Notes: generated from the sequence alone by a model not told the origin. 12,224 nucleotides of DNA from Candidatus Omnitrophota bacterium (GCA_018814505.1 JAHIZQ010000129.1:1-12224); one strand, 5' to 3'; counted from the first letter of the stretch, positions 1 through 9,624 are shown. A program made the numbers and translations.

Positions 1-207
1 AGAAACTATCATTTTTTAGAATCAGTTATTTTTGGGCTTGCGGCAGGCGTGGGGTTCACTTTAGCTTTGGTTATTATGGCAGGCATACGGGAAGATCTTG
101 AGTTTGCGGAAATTCCGAAACCATTAAAAGGTGCAGGAATAACGCTTATTATCGCGGGAATGCTCGCGCTTGCGTTTATGGGGTTTGGTGGAATAATTAG
201 TGGATAA
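1..207 (+). CDS. rnfA: RnfA, ion-translocating electron transport complex subunit A (3' end only)
   Basis: The first 68 codons visible form an open frame ending at TAA 205-207. RnfA is a small integral membrane subunit of the Rnf complex, which couples electron transfer between ferredoxin and NAD to Na+ or H+ transport. The visible piece is the C-terminal third. It has a hydrophobic helix containing LALVIMAGIRE, the short polar stretch FAEIPKPLKG, then a last helix ending LALAFMGFGG. This is the layout of RnfA/RnfE family C-termini. The 5' part lies outside the window. The closely following rnfB supports RnfA over its paralogue RnfE, because operons of this type commonly end in A-B. The frame is too short for the ORF cut-off, but the match is clear. 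Confidence 0.88.
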   Translation, partial: RNYHFLESVIFGLAAGVGFTLALVIMAGIREDLEFAEIPKPLKGAGITLIIAGMLALAFMGFGGIISG

Positions 208-236
208 ATGGTGAATAAGTAGATGTGACTGGTAGA

Positions 237-1046
237 ATGAATAATTTAATGATAGCGTCAATTCTTAGTATGGCAGGGCTGGCAATTTTTTTTGCTTCAG
301 TCTTAACGTTTGCCGATAAAAAACTAAAAGTGGCAGATAACCCCGAGGTTGATGAAATAAACCGCTTATTACCCGGAGTTAATTGCGGCGCGTGCGGGTT
401 TTTAAGTTGTCACGATTTCGCGGAACACATAGTTTCGGCCGGGGCAAATCCACTTTTATGCAAAGTTATAAGCGAAGAAATTAGAGAGAAACTTTTAGAA
501 ATAACAGGAAGCGAAGAAACCGCGCAATGTCGGCAGGTAGCAGTTGTACATTGTGCCGCTAAAAATGAAAATAAAAAACCAATAGCTGATTATATAGGCG
601 TAGAAACCTGCGCGTCCGCGAATCTTGTTTTTGGTGGCGGTATGAATTGCCAATATGGATGTATGGGGTTTGGAGATTGCGTAAAGGTTTGTCCGTTCGA
701 TGCAATACATATGGAAGACGGGTTGCCAAAAATTGATGTAGAAAAATGTACCGCCTGCGCGAAATGCGTCGCGGTGTGTCCGCGGCAGGTTATTAGCATA
801 CAGGATAAACAATTTGAAAAACTTTTTTATGTCGCGTGTAAATCCGTTGATACTATTCTTCGGACACGGCAGATTTGTTCGGTAGGCTGTATCGCGTGCG
901 GTATGTGCGAAAAATTGTCAAAGGAAGGGTATTTCAAAATTCAGAACAATTTATCTTTCCCGGACTATTCTAAGCAGAAGAATTCTGAAGAAGTTGGAAA
1001 ACTAATGGCAAAATGTCCGACAAAAGTAATAAAATCGCTTGGCTAA
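237..1046 (+). CDS. rnfB: RnfB, ferredoxin-like iron-sulfur subunit of the Rnf complex
   Basis: RnfB carries electrons from ferredoxin into the membrane Rnf complex. Counting from ATG 237 (269 residues), residues 3-26 form one membrane anchor. A four-cysteine 4Fe-4S domain follows (Cys50, 53, 58, 75; CGACGFLSC). Next come two ferredoxin clusters, Cys138/142/148/152 with CP and Cys171/174/177/181 (CTACAKCVAVCP). A third cysteine group (Cys214/218/221/224, and Cys260 before Pro) suggests one more cluster, as in the longer RnfB proteins of anaerobes. A GTG at 225 would add four residues. I prefer ATG 237 because the protein then begins MNNLMIASIL, a typical RnfB start, though neither start has a good ribosome binding site. 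It lies 29 bases after rnfA and appears to be the last gene of the operon. TAA stop. Confidence 0.93.
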   Translation: MNNLMIASILSMAGLAIFFASVLTFADKKLKVADNPEVDEINRLLPGVNCGACGFLSCHDFAEHIVSAGANPLLCKVISEEIREKLLEITGSEETAQCRQVAVVHCAAKNENKKPIADYIGVETCASANLVFGGGMNCQYGCMGFGDCVKVCPFDAIHMEDGLPKIDVEKCTACAKCVAVCPRQVISIQDKQFEKLFYVACKSVDTILRTRQICSVGCIACGMCEKLSKEGYFKIQNNLSFPDYSKQKNSEEVGKLMAKCPTKVIKSLG

Positions 1047-1094
1047 TTGGTGCTAGCAGTAAGCATGCTTTTTTTTGTGGCGCAATTGATAGCG

Positions 1095-1141
1095 CAAGAG
1101 ACGTGTCAGCGAAAACGCGAGTTGCTCTTTTTTTTTTTTTT
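1095..1141 (+). terminator. Possible intrinsic terminator after rnfB, ending in T14
   Basis: The 121-base spacer between rnfB and purN contains an imperfect hairpin. AAGAG at 1096-1100 pairs with CTCTT at 1125-1129, AC with GT inside that, and GCG with CGC around an AAAA loop at 1112-1115. It is followed by an unbroken run of 14 T (1128-1141). A hairpin running straight into a U-run is the form of a rho-independent terminator, which would suit the end of the rnf operon. The stem is interrupted by internal loops, so folding is uncertain. I did not find a convincing promoter for purN downstream of it. Confidence 0.4.
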
Positions 1142-1167
1142 GTATGTGTGTGATGGGGGGTGGATAA

Positions 1168-3299
<2,132 letters not shown>

Positions 3300-3328
<29 letters not shown>

Positions 3329-4286
3329 AGAATAAGTGTGTTTTTAAAAACCGTTTAACTTGCCTTGAATTTTTTAAGCCTTCAGTTGCACCGCGGCCTC
3401 TGCATATTAAAGCTGATGCCGCGGAAGCAAATTGGAGGTTTTCTTTTTGATGTTCCCAAAAAAGCTTTTTTCCAAGCAAGCAATACCGGTATATTAAACC
3501 CGCGGTAAAAGCGTCGCCCGCTCCGATAGTATCCACTGTTTTAACTTTTAACATGGGGGTGTGCAATTTTTTTTTGCCATCATAAAAAAATGCTCCTTTT
3601 TCTCCGAGTGTTACGATAATATTTTTAGGCAAACAGTTGAGAGCCTTTGAAAGGGTACGTTTTTCCGTAATTCCCATGGCGTCGGAAGAACTTAGTTTTA
3701 AGAGGTCAATGTAGGGCAGGAGTTTTTTAATTCGGTTACGGGCAGTTGTTGTATTTGCGATTCTGTTTTCGCGCCAATTAGGGTCATAAGAAATAAAAAC
3801 TTTTTCTTTTTTTGACCTTTGCATAAAACTGAGAGAGTTGTTAAACGTAAAATCATCGTAAGAATATGCGGATGCGGTATGAAAAACAGAAACATTTTTA
3901 AAAATATTTTGAGGAAACTCATGTTTGCCAAAAGAAGTTAACTTGCCGTGAGATTTATAAAAAATATAGGAAGGATCACCTTTTTTATTCAAATGGGCCA
4001 ATGCAAGCCCGGTTTTTAAGCGGCTGTCCAGAAGAACATTATCAGTTTTAATATTTTCAGTTTTCAGCAAAGAAAGCAGTTTTTGTCCCAAAAAATCGTT
4101 TCCGGTTTTGGCTATAAGAGAAACAGATAATCCTAACCGGGAAACGAGTATAGCCGTATTTAGGACTGAACCGCCCGGTTTGACGGAAAAACTTAGGTTG
4201 TTAGATTTCTTATCATTAAAAATAAGGTCAAACGCGATATTCCCACAACAGACGACTTGGGCTTTTTTGGGCTGATCTTTTGTCAA
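3300..4286 (-). CDS. PfkB/ribokinase-family carbohydrate kinase (fructokinase-like)
   Basis: This 328-residue kinase phosphorylates a sugar or nucleoside with ATP; the substrate cannot be read from sequence. The N-terminal motif CCGNIAFDLI (13-22) and VKPGGSVLNTAILVSRLG (35-52) match PfkB signature 1 and the substrate lid. DTIGAGDAFTAG (252-263) is signature 2, with Asp258 as the catalytic base and the GAGD anion hole. The downstream CRGRGA (295-300) is the usual region near the nucleotide site. The start is TTG, not ATG. In the coding sense AAGGAG lies 5 bases upstream, which makes this start convincing. It is the only protein gene on the - strand, sits convergent to ftsB with a 29-base overlap, and is divergent from the ATPase. 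Fructokinase is a reasonable guess, but other PfkB kinases of this size are possible. TAA stop. Confidence 0.88.
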
Positions 4287-4330
4287 AATAACTCCTTTCA
4301 GAATATAAGAGTCTTATTTGATACTGTAAC

Positions 4331-4358
4331 AGTGTACACTAACTTTCATGAAAAACAA
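4331..4358 (-). promoter_or_regulatory. Candidate kinase promoter with a 10-base palindrome over its -10 box
   Basis: Read on the - strand, TTGTTT (4358-4353) and TACACT (4336-4331) are separated by 16 bases. They lie about 45 bases before the TTG start of the kinase, with the ribosome binding site in between. The -10 box is part of a perfect palindrome, AGTGTACACT (4331-4340). A palindrome placed over a -10 box is the usual position of a repressor operator. The boxes match consensus only partly (about 4 of 6 each), so this is tentative. Confidence 0.35.
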
Positions 4359-4413
4359 ATTAATCAGTGGTTTTAATCTGGCGATGCTAAAAGTAGGAAA
4401 AATACAAAACCTC

Positions 4414-4447
4414 TTGACTTTACTCAATGTATTGAGGTAATCGGAGG
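4414..4447 (+). promoter_or_regulatory. Candidate promoter/operator and RBS for the AAA ATPase
   Basis: TTGACT at 4414-4419 resembles a -35 box. It is followed by a perfect inverted repeat, CTCAAT-GT-ATTGAG (4423-4436), and a weak -10-like GGTAAT at 4436-4441, which would give an almost leaderless transcript. The ribosome binding site GGAGG (4443-4447) lies 5 bases before ATG 4453. The inverted repeat between the -35 box and the start could be an operator or a small translation-control hairpin. The RBS is clear and the rest is inference. Confidence 0.35.
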
Positions 4448-4452
4448 AAAAC

Positions 4453-5650
4453 ATGGAATTGCCTGTATTTAAAAGAGATACAACAAAAATTATAACTGGG
4501 CGTTTGCAGGAAAATAGGAAATTTATTCAAGTTATCAATGGCCCGAGACAGGTGGGAAAGACCACAGCAATACAACAGGTTTTGGAGCATCTTGGGAAAG
4601 AGTTTATTTATGCCGCTTCTGATTTTCCCGCTCCCCCGACAACCGATTGGATCGCGCAACAATGGGAAGTTGCAAGAAGTAAACTTAAAGAAAAAAAATG
4701 AAATGGTTCTCGTTTTGGATGAAGTCCAAAAGATATCTAATTGGGCGGATGAAGTAAAAAGATTGTGGGATGAAGATACTCGTTTTGGAAAAAATATTAA
4801 AGTTGTTATTTTAGGTTCCTCAGCGTTACTTCTTAAAAAAGGATTAAACGAAAGCCTTGCCGGGCGTTTTGAAATAATACAAATGTCGCATTGGACATGG
4901 AAAGAATGTAAAGAATGTTTTAATTGGACGTTTGATGAATACGTTTATTTTGGAGGTTATCCCGGAGCGGCGTCTTTGATAAGCGATGAACAAAGATGGG
5001 CGGCTTACATTCGAGACGCGCTTATAGAAACCGCGGTTTCAAAAGACATCTTGCTTTTGAATCGTGTTGAAAAACCGGTGCTTCTTCGTCAGCTTTTTGT
5101 TTTGGCATGTGAGTATGGCGGACAAATTCTATCATATCAAAAATTGCTTGGTCAATTATCTGACGCAGGGAATACTACAACGCTTGCGCATTATCAAAAA
5201 TTATTTGAGTTGGCCTTTTTAATAAAAGGGTTGCCTAAATGGACAGGAAGTGTTGTCCGTCGGAGAAATTCAAGTCCGAAGTGGATACCGCTAAACACGG
5301 CGTTAATGACTGCTTTAGTTAATTTAGATTTTAAAAGTTGGAGGGAAAAGCCTGATTTTTGGGGACGCTTAATAGAAGTTAGTGTTGGCGCGTATCTTAT
5401 AAATGAGGGAAATAAATACGGTATTGATGTTTACTATTGGAGAAAAGGTAATTATGAAGTAGATTTCATAATGAAAAAAGGAAATATTTTGATTTCTATC
5501 GAAGTAAAAAGCGGGAAAAAAAGATCCGTTTTTAGTGGTCTTAAGAAGTTTTCAGAAGAATATCCACACGCAAAAACGATTATCATAGGAGATGAAGGGA
5601 TTAAAATAGAGAATTTTTTAGAAAGTCCGATTTTATCTTGGTTTAACTAA
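4453..5650 (+). pseudogene. AAA ATPase with C-terminal DUF4143/nuclease-like domain, frameshifted
   Basis: Two overlapping reading frames together encode one ATP-binding protein of about 398 residues, the normal length for this family (COG1373-like, AAA_14 plus DUF4143). The first frame (4453-4701, 82 codons) carries the Walker A motif NGPRQVGKTT (29-38) and stops at TGA 4699-4701. The second frame carries Walker B (VLVLDEVQK, from 4706), the GSSALLL sensor-like stretch and AGRFEI. It ends with a nuclease-like C-terminal motif (EVDFIMKKGN, then SIEVKSG). The break lies in a run of eight A; removing one A joins the frames exactly (KEKNEMVLVLDEVQ). Neither half alone has both Walker motifs. The biological role of this family is poorly known and it is often patchily distributed. 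It may be a pseudogene, a gene expressed by slippage on the A run, or an assembly error. TAA stop. Confidence 0.82.
4691..4698 (+). other. A8 homopolymer at the ATPase frameshift point
   Basis: Eight consecutive A lie between the Walker A half and the Walker B half of the ATPase. The upstream frame ends in TGA immediately after the run. The downstream frame requires one A fewer (or two more). A -1 ribosomal slip would give the wrong frame. Only a +1/-2 ribosomal shift, RNA polymerase slippage, or a one-base sequence error or mutation would restore the protein. Confidence 0.75.
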
Positions 5651-5663
5651 AAAACGTGTTTTT
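5650..5663 (+). terminator. Weak AT-rich inverted repeat after the ATPase stop
   Basis: AAAAAC (5650-5655) and GTTTTT (5658-5663) form a six-pair inverted repeat with a two-base centre, immediately at the ATPase stop codon. A second small one, TAACAT-GAA-ATGTTA, follows at 5672-5686. Either could be a weak terminator or simply AT-rich chance. Both lie just upstream of the tRNA promoter. Confidence 0.22.
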
Positions 5664-5697
5664 AAAAATGGTAACATGAAATGTTAATATAAAGTGT

Positions 5698-5726
5698 TTG
5701 CTTCTGTCCGAGTTATTTGTTATAAT
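5698..5726 (+). promoter_or_regulatory. Promoter of the initiator tRNA gene
   Basis: A perfect -10 box TATAAT (5721-5726) is preceded by TGT, giving an extended -10 (TGnTATAAT). A partial -35 box TTGCTT (5698-5703) lies 17 bases upstream. The predicted start is near 5733, about 20 bases before the tRNA. The strength fits a stable-RNA gene. Confidence 0.72.
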
Positions 5727-5752
5727 CCACACTTAAATAAGATTAATTTTGT

Positions 5753-5827
5753 CGCGGGGTGGAGCAGAGGTAGCTCGTGAGGCTCATAACCTCAAGGTCA
5801 GGGGTTCGATTCCCTTCCCCGCAACCA
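5753..5827 (+). tRNA. Initiator tRNA-Met (fMet), anticodon CAT
   Basis: This 75-base tRNA includes an encoded CCA end. Acceptor arm CGCGGGG pairs with CCCCGC at positions 2-7. C1 faces A72, the unpaired end that marks bacterial initiators and allows formylation. The D stem GAGC/GCTC has the A11:U24 pair typical of initiators. The anticodon arm is TGAGG-CTCATAA-CCTCA with anticodon CAT. The T arm is AGGGG-TTCGATT-CCCTT with one G:U pair. The anticodon stem has A29:U41, G30:C40 and G31:C39, so the usual three consecutive G:C pairs of initiators are reduced to two. The D loop is short (7 bases). It has its own promoter and a strong hairpin 10 bases downstream, so it is probably a single-gene transcript. 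Confidence 0.96.
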
Positions 5828-5836
5828 AGTTTATTA

Positions 5837-5894
5837 AAACGGGACAATGTCATTTAGTTTGAGAGCAAATAAATGGCATTGTCCCGTTTCTTTT
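5837..5894 (+). terminator. Long 53-base hairpin downstream of tRNA-fMet, terminator or palindromic element
   Basis: AAACGGGACAATG (5837-5849) pairs perfectly with CATTGTCCCGTTT (5877-5889). A T:G wobble, six more pairs (CATTTA/TAAATG), a bulged G and four more pairs (TTTG/CAAA) close on an AGAG loop. That gives about 24 pairs over 5837-5889. The tail CTTTTG follows. Position and T-rich tail fit a terminator for the tRNA transcript. The stem is far longer than a terminator needs, so it may instead be a dispersed palindromic element that doubles as a terminator. Confidence 0.7.
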
Positions 5895-5911
5895 GTCAGA
5901 TTCGATACAAA

Positions 5912-5941
5912 TTGACAAGGGCATGAGATGTATGATATAAA
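5912..5941 (+). promoter_or_regulatory. Strong promoter of the purB operon
   Basis: A perfect -35 box TTGACA (5912-5917) is followed after 18 bases by TATAAA (5936-5941), preceded by TGA as an extended -10. Transcription would begin near 5948, giving a leader of about 50 bases before purB. That leader is too short for a known purine riboswitch, and I see no such fold. The ribosome binding site AGGGAG (5986-5991) is 7 bases before ATG. Confidence 0.72.
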
Positions 5942-5998
5942 AAATACTCTAACATACGAAAGTACAGTATAGCAAAGACGCAAAAAGGGAGTAAGTCT

Positions 5999-7291
5999 AT
6001 GATTGATAGATATACGCGACCGGAAATGGCTAAAATTTGGACGGAAGAAAATAAATTTCAAAAGATGCTGGATGTAGAGATATTGGCATGCGAAGCATTC
6101 GCCGAGCAGGGATTGGTTCCCAAATCAGCCGTAAAGACAATAAAAGAAAAAGCCGAGTTTAATGTTAAACGGATAAATGAAATTGAGGCAAAAACGCATC
6201 ATGATGTAGTCGCGTTTATTAAAAACATATCTGAAAAAATTGGTGAAGACGCAAAATATCTTCATTTCGGGCTTACTTCAAGCGATGTCTTAGATACGGC
6301 GCTTTCTCTTATGATGACAGAAGCCATGGATATTATTATCGGTGATGTGAAGTTGGTTATGTCCAAATTAAGAGAAAAGGCCGCTAAATATAAAAATACT
6401 CCTATGATGGGACGGTCGCACGGTGTGCATGCTGAACCAATTTCTTTTGGAATAAAAATGGCACTTTTTTATAAAGAAATGAGCCGGAATCTTGCGCGTT
6501 TGGAAAACGCTAGGAAAATTATTGCCGTGGGTAAAATTTCAGGGTCAGTCGGTACGTTTGCGAATGTGGACCCTTTTGTTGAAGAGTATGTATGCAAAAA
6601 ATTAGGTTTTAAATCTGCTGAAGTATCAAGCCAAGTGCTTCAAAGAGATAGGCACGCGGAATATCTCAACGCGATTGCTATTACCGGCGCGACGCTGGAA
6701 AAACTCGCGCTTGAAATTAGAGGGCTCCAAAAAACTGAAATTGGTGAAGTTCAGGAATTTTTTGCGTCAGGCCAGACAGGTTCGTCAAGTATGCCACATA
6801 AAAAAAACCCTATAATCTGTGAAAGAATAACAGGTCTTGCTCGTGTTTTAAGAGCCAACGCGATGGCCGCGATTGAAAATATGGCCTTGTGGCATGAACG
6901 TGATATTTCCCATTCGTCCGTAGAACGCATAATAATTCCGGATTCTACAATTCTCTTAGACTATATGTTGTCCAAAGTCGCAACTTTAATTGAAAAGCTT
7001 GTTGTTAATGAAAGTAAAATGCTCGAAAACATCGGCGCGACAAAAGGACTTATTTATTCACAATGTCTTTTACTTGAACTTATTAAAAAAGGCGCGACAA
7101 GAATGGACGCCTATGATATTGTGCAGTTGTTAGCGCTAAAGGCCCATAAAGCAGATAAAGAATTTAAGGTATTTGTACAGGCCAGTGAAGATGTCAAAAA
7201 ATATATGTCGCAGGATGAAATAGAAAACTGTTTTAAATTAGAGTACCATCTTAGGCATGTGGATACAATTTTTAAAAGGGCAGGGATATGA
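5999..7291 (+). CDS. purB: Adenylosuccinate lyase
   Basis: PurB acts twice in purine synthesis. It splits SAICAR to AICAR and fumarate, and adenylosuccinate to AMP and fumarate. The 430-residue length matches the shorter bacterial type. Superfamily blocks are in order: THHDVVAF (66-73, His68), HFGLTSSDVLDTALS (89-103), GRSHGVHAEP (138-147, His141 the likely general acid) and the signature loop GSSSMPHKKNP (261-271), which carries the catalytic serine. The start is supported by AGGGAG 7 bases upstream and by the MIDRYTRPEM opening typical of the family. It is first in its operon. Its TGA stop overlaps the ATG of purM (ATGA), the only unambiguous TGA stop among the intact genes in this window. 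Confidence 0.98.
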   Translation: MIDRYTRPEMAKIWTEENKFQKMLDVEILACEAFAEQGLVPKSAVKTIKEKAEFNVKRINEIEAKTHHDVVAFIKNISEKIGEDAKYLHFGLTSSDVLDTALSLMMTEAMDIIIGDVKLVMSKLREKAAKYKNTPMMGRSHGVHAEPISFGIKMALFYKEMSRNLARLENARKIIAVGKISGSVGTFANVDPFVEEYVCKKLGFKSAEVSSQVLQRDRHAEYLNAIAITGATLEKLALEIRGLQKTEIGEVQEFFASGQTGSSSMPHKKNPIICERITGLARVLRANAMAAIENMALWHERDISHSSVERIIIPDSTILLDYMLSKVATLIEKLVVNESKMLENIGATKGLIYSQCLLLELIKKGATRMDAYDIVQLLALKAHKADKEFKVFVQASEDVKKYMSQDEIENCFKLEYHLRHVDTIFKRAGI

Positions 7292-8301
7292 AAAACATCA
7301 CTTATAAAAAAGCTGGAGTTGACATCGATAAAGCAAATCGGTTAATAAGTGAAGTTAAAGATTTGATAAATACTGCCAGAGTAAAAGGAAGCATGGATTC
7401 TATCGGAGGGTTTGGCGGTTTTTTTGACATCAAAAAGATGAATATAAAAGACCCTTTGTTGGTTGCTTCGACAGATGGCGTAGGTACGAAACTTTGGGTA
7501 GCTCAAATCGCGAAAAAACATGACACAATAGGCATTGATCTCGTGGCAATGTGTGTTAATGATACGCTTTGTTCCGGGGCAAGGCCGCTTTTTTTTCTCG
7601 ATTATTTTGCTTCGGGTAAACTTCGGGGAAAAATTTGGACGGAAGTTATTAAAGGAATAGTGAAAGCTTGTCATGAGGCCAACTGCGCGCTTTTAGGCGG
7701 CGAAACAGCTGAAATGCCCGGTATGTACGCGAAAGGCGACTATGATTTGGCCGGCTTTACTGTTGGGATAGTTGACAGGAAAAAAGTTATTGATGGAAAA
7801 CAGATTCGGAGCGGAGACGTTATTTTGGGGTTAGCGTCAAGCGGACTACATTCTAATGGTTATTCTCTGGTTAGAAAGATTTTTACGCGAAAACAGATAA
7901 AAGAGAATTATAAACTTTTCCTAAAACCTACAAGTATTTATGTCAAACCAGTTCTTAAAGCAAGTTCTATTGTTCCGATAAAAGGCGCCGTACATATTAC
8001 GGGCGGTGGTTTTTATGACAATATTCCGCGTGTGTTACCTAAAAATGTGAAGGCTGTTATCCAAAAGGGGACATGGGATATTCCAAGGGTATATCGATTG
8101 ATAATAAAAAGTGCTGAGATAAAGGAAAAAGAGTTGTACCGGACTTTTAACATGGGAATCGGTATGGCGCTTATTTTGTCTCATAAAAATGCTGAAAAGA
8201 TTCAAAAGATTTTTTCTAAAAAATTTAAACTTAAGAGTTGGATTATCGGCACTATAGAAAAGAAACAGAAAACCGATAATCAAGTTGAAATTGTTTCTTA
8301 G
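7288..8301 (+). CDS. purM: Phosphoribosylformylglycinamidine cyclo-ligase (AIR synthetase)
   Basis: PurM uses ATP to close the imidazole ring, turning FGAM into AIR. The 337 residues fit the family, if slightly short. Motifs in order are GGFGGFFD (40-47), ASTDGVGTK (60-68), the GIDLVAMCVNDTLCSGARP stretch (82-100), GGETAEMPGMY (137-147), SSGLHSNGY (184-192), HITGGGFYDNIPRVLP (236-251) and FNMGIGM (287-293). All are characteristic of the PurM/SelD fold. The start overlaps the purB stop by 4 bases, so translation is probably coupled; AAAAGGGCAGGG just upstream can serve as the ribosome binding site. No unusual residue was noted. TAG stop. Confidence 0.97.
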   Translation: MKNITYKKAGVDIDKANRLISEVKDLINTARVKGSMDSIGGFGGFFDIKKMNIKDPLLVASTDGVGTKLWVAQIAKKHDTIGIDLVAMCVNDTLCSGARPLFFLDYFASGKLRGKIWTEVIKGIVKACHEANCALLGGETAEMPGMYAKGDYDLAGFTVGIVDRKKVIDGKQIRSGDVILGLASSGLHSNGYSLVRKIFTRKQIKENYKLFLKPTSIYVKPVLKASSIVPIKGAVHITGGGFYDNIPRVLPKNVKAVIQKGTWDIPRVYRLIIKSAEIKEKELYRTFNMGIGMALILSHKNAEKIQKIFSKKFKLKSWIIGTIEKKQKTDNQVEIVS

Positions 8302-8319
8302 GTGAGGGAAAGGGTATAA

Positions 8320-9600
8320 ATGAACATATTAGTTATCGGATCCGGAGGAAGAGAACATGCCATTTGTTGGAAACTGCGCCAAAGTTCAAAGGTGAAAGAT
8401 CTGTATTGCTCTCCGGGAAATGGCGGGACTTTAAAGGAAGCTGTAAACGTAGAGATTAATGTTAAAAACCATTCTGAAGTAATTAAATTTTGTCACGAAA
8501 AAAAAATAGATTTAGTTGTTGTCGGCCCGGAAGCGTCTTTAGCGGTCGGCATAACAGATGATTTGGAAAAAGAAAATATTAAAGTTTTTGGGCCGTCTTA
8601 TTCTGCCAGCCGTTTGGAGTCAAGCAAAGTGTTCGCTAAAGAATTTATGGGAAGATACAATATCCCGACAGCTGGATTTCGTATCTTTGACGATTTTCAG
8701 AAGGCGGAAGAATATATAAAATCTGTCAGTATGCCGATTGTTGTAAAAGCTTATGGGTTAGCGGCGGGCAAAGGAGTGATAATCGCGGAGACCGCGGAAG
8801 AGGCAATAAGTGCCGCGGAAGACATGCTTGTAAAAAAAATGTTCGGAGCTCAAGGTCAAAGAATTATAGTCGAAGAATATCTTTCAGGAGAAGAAGCGTC
8901 AATTTTAATTTTAACGGATGGAACAAATATTATTCCATTGGCATCTAGCCAGGACCATAAAAGAATAAACGAGGGGGATAAAGGGCCTAACACCGGAGGA
9001 ATGGGCGCGTATTCGCCCGCGCCAATTGTAAACAAAGAATTGTTTGATGAAATTATGGATACAATTGTTCGGCCGACAATGGAAGGTTTAAAAAACTCGA
9101 AAATCGAATATAAAGGTGTTTTATATTTTGGCATCATGGTAACTTCAAAAGGGCCTAAGGTTCTTGAATATAACGTACGGTTTGGGGATCCTGAAACTCA
9201 AGTTATTGTGCCCAGGATAAGGTCGGATTTTGCTGAAGTTTTAATGGCCGCCGCTGAAGGTGATATCTCTGCGAAAAAAATAACATGGGACGATAGTGAA
9301 TATGTCTGTGTAGTGCTTGCGTCGGAAGGATATCCTGGAAAATATGAAACAGGTAAAGTTATTTCAGGAATAAAAGACGCGGAAAAACAAAAAGCCTTGA
9401 TTTTTCACGCAGGGACATCTTTTTCCGGCACTGAAATTATATCATTTGGCGGCAGGGTTCTTAATGTTGTGGGTAAAGGAAGAAATATTAAGGATGCTAT
9501 TGAACATACATACAAAGCTGTGAAAAAAATTTATTTTGATGGGATGCAATATCGAAAAGATATAGGTTTTAGGGCTCTTCCAAAAAAGCGTATAAAATAA
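8320..9600 (+). CDS. purD: Phosphoribosylamine-glycine ligase (GAR synthetase)
   Basis: PurD joins glycine to phosphoribosylamine with ATP, the second step of the pathway. The 426-residue length is standard for the single-domain bacterial enzyme. The N-terminal nucleotide-binding motif is NILVIGSGGREHAICWKL (2-19). VVVGPEASLAVGITDDL follows at 66-82. The ATP-grasp region has VKAYGLAAGKG (142-152), EEYLSGEE (185-192), KGPNTGGMGAYSP (221-233) and YNVRFGDPETQ (284-294), with the metal-binding Glu and Asn. A purine-rich ribosome binding site (GAGGGAAAGGG) lies before ATG, 18 bases after purM. It needs glycine, which the product of glyA at the end of the same operon would supply. TAA stop. Confidence 0.98.
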   Translation: MNILVIGSGGREHAICWKLRQSSKVKDLYCSPGNGGTLKEAVNVEINVKNHSEVIKFCHEKKIDLVVVGPEASLAVGITDDLEKENIKVFGPSYSASRLESSKVFAKEFMGRYNIPTAGFRIFDDFQKAEEYIKSVSMPIVVKAYGLAAGKGVIIAETAEEAISAAEDMLVKKMFGAQGQRIIVEEYLSGEEASILILTDGTNIIPLASSQDHKRINEGDKGPNTGGMGAYSPAPIVNKELFDEIMDTIVRPTMEGLKNSKIEYKGVLYFGIMVTSKGPKVLEYNVRFGDPETQVIVPRIRSDFAEVLMAAAEGDISAKKITWDDSEYVCVVLASEGYPGKYETGKVISGIKDAEKQKALIFHAGTSFSGTEIISFGGRVLNVVGKGRNIKDAIEHTYKAVKKIYFDGMQYRKDIGFRALPKKRIK

Positions 9601-9624
9601 AGTTTTAAAGGCGAAGGGAGTAAA

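Noticed and set aside
208..222. Mini-ORF ATG GTG AAT AAG TAG between rnfA and rnfB
   Set aside because: Four codons with no ribosome binding site; no reason to think it is translated.
1047..1167. Purine, THF or other riboswitch before purN or purB
   Set aside because: I could not recognise the conserved cores of such aptamers, and the purB leader of about 50 bases is too short.
3338..3350. The 13-base string GTGTTTTTAAAAA repeated at 5656-5668
   Set aside because: It is low-complexity AT sequence. One copy lies inside the kinase coding region, and there is no matching flank or target-site pattern around the supposed insert.
4538..4702. An independent start at 4538 for the second ATPase frame
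   Set aside because: The residues before 4703 in that frame do not resemble the family, whereas the overlapping frame from 4453 gives a good P-loop. The upstream part of the 4538 frame is a shadow.
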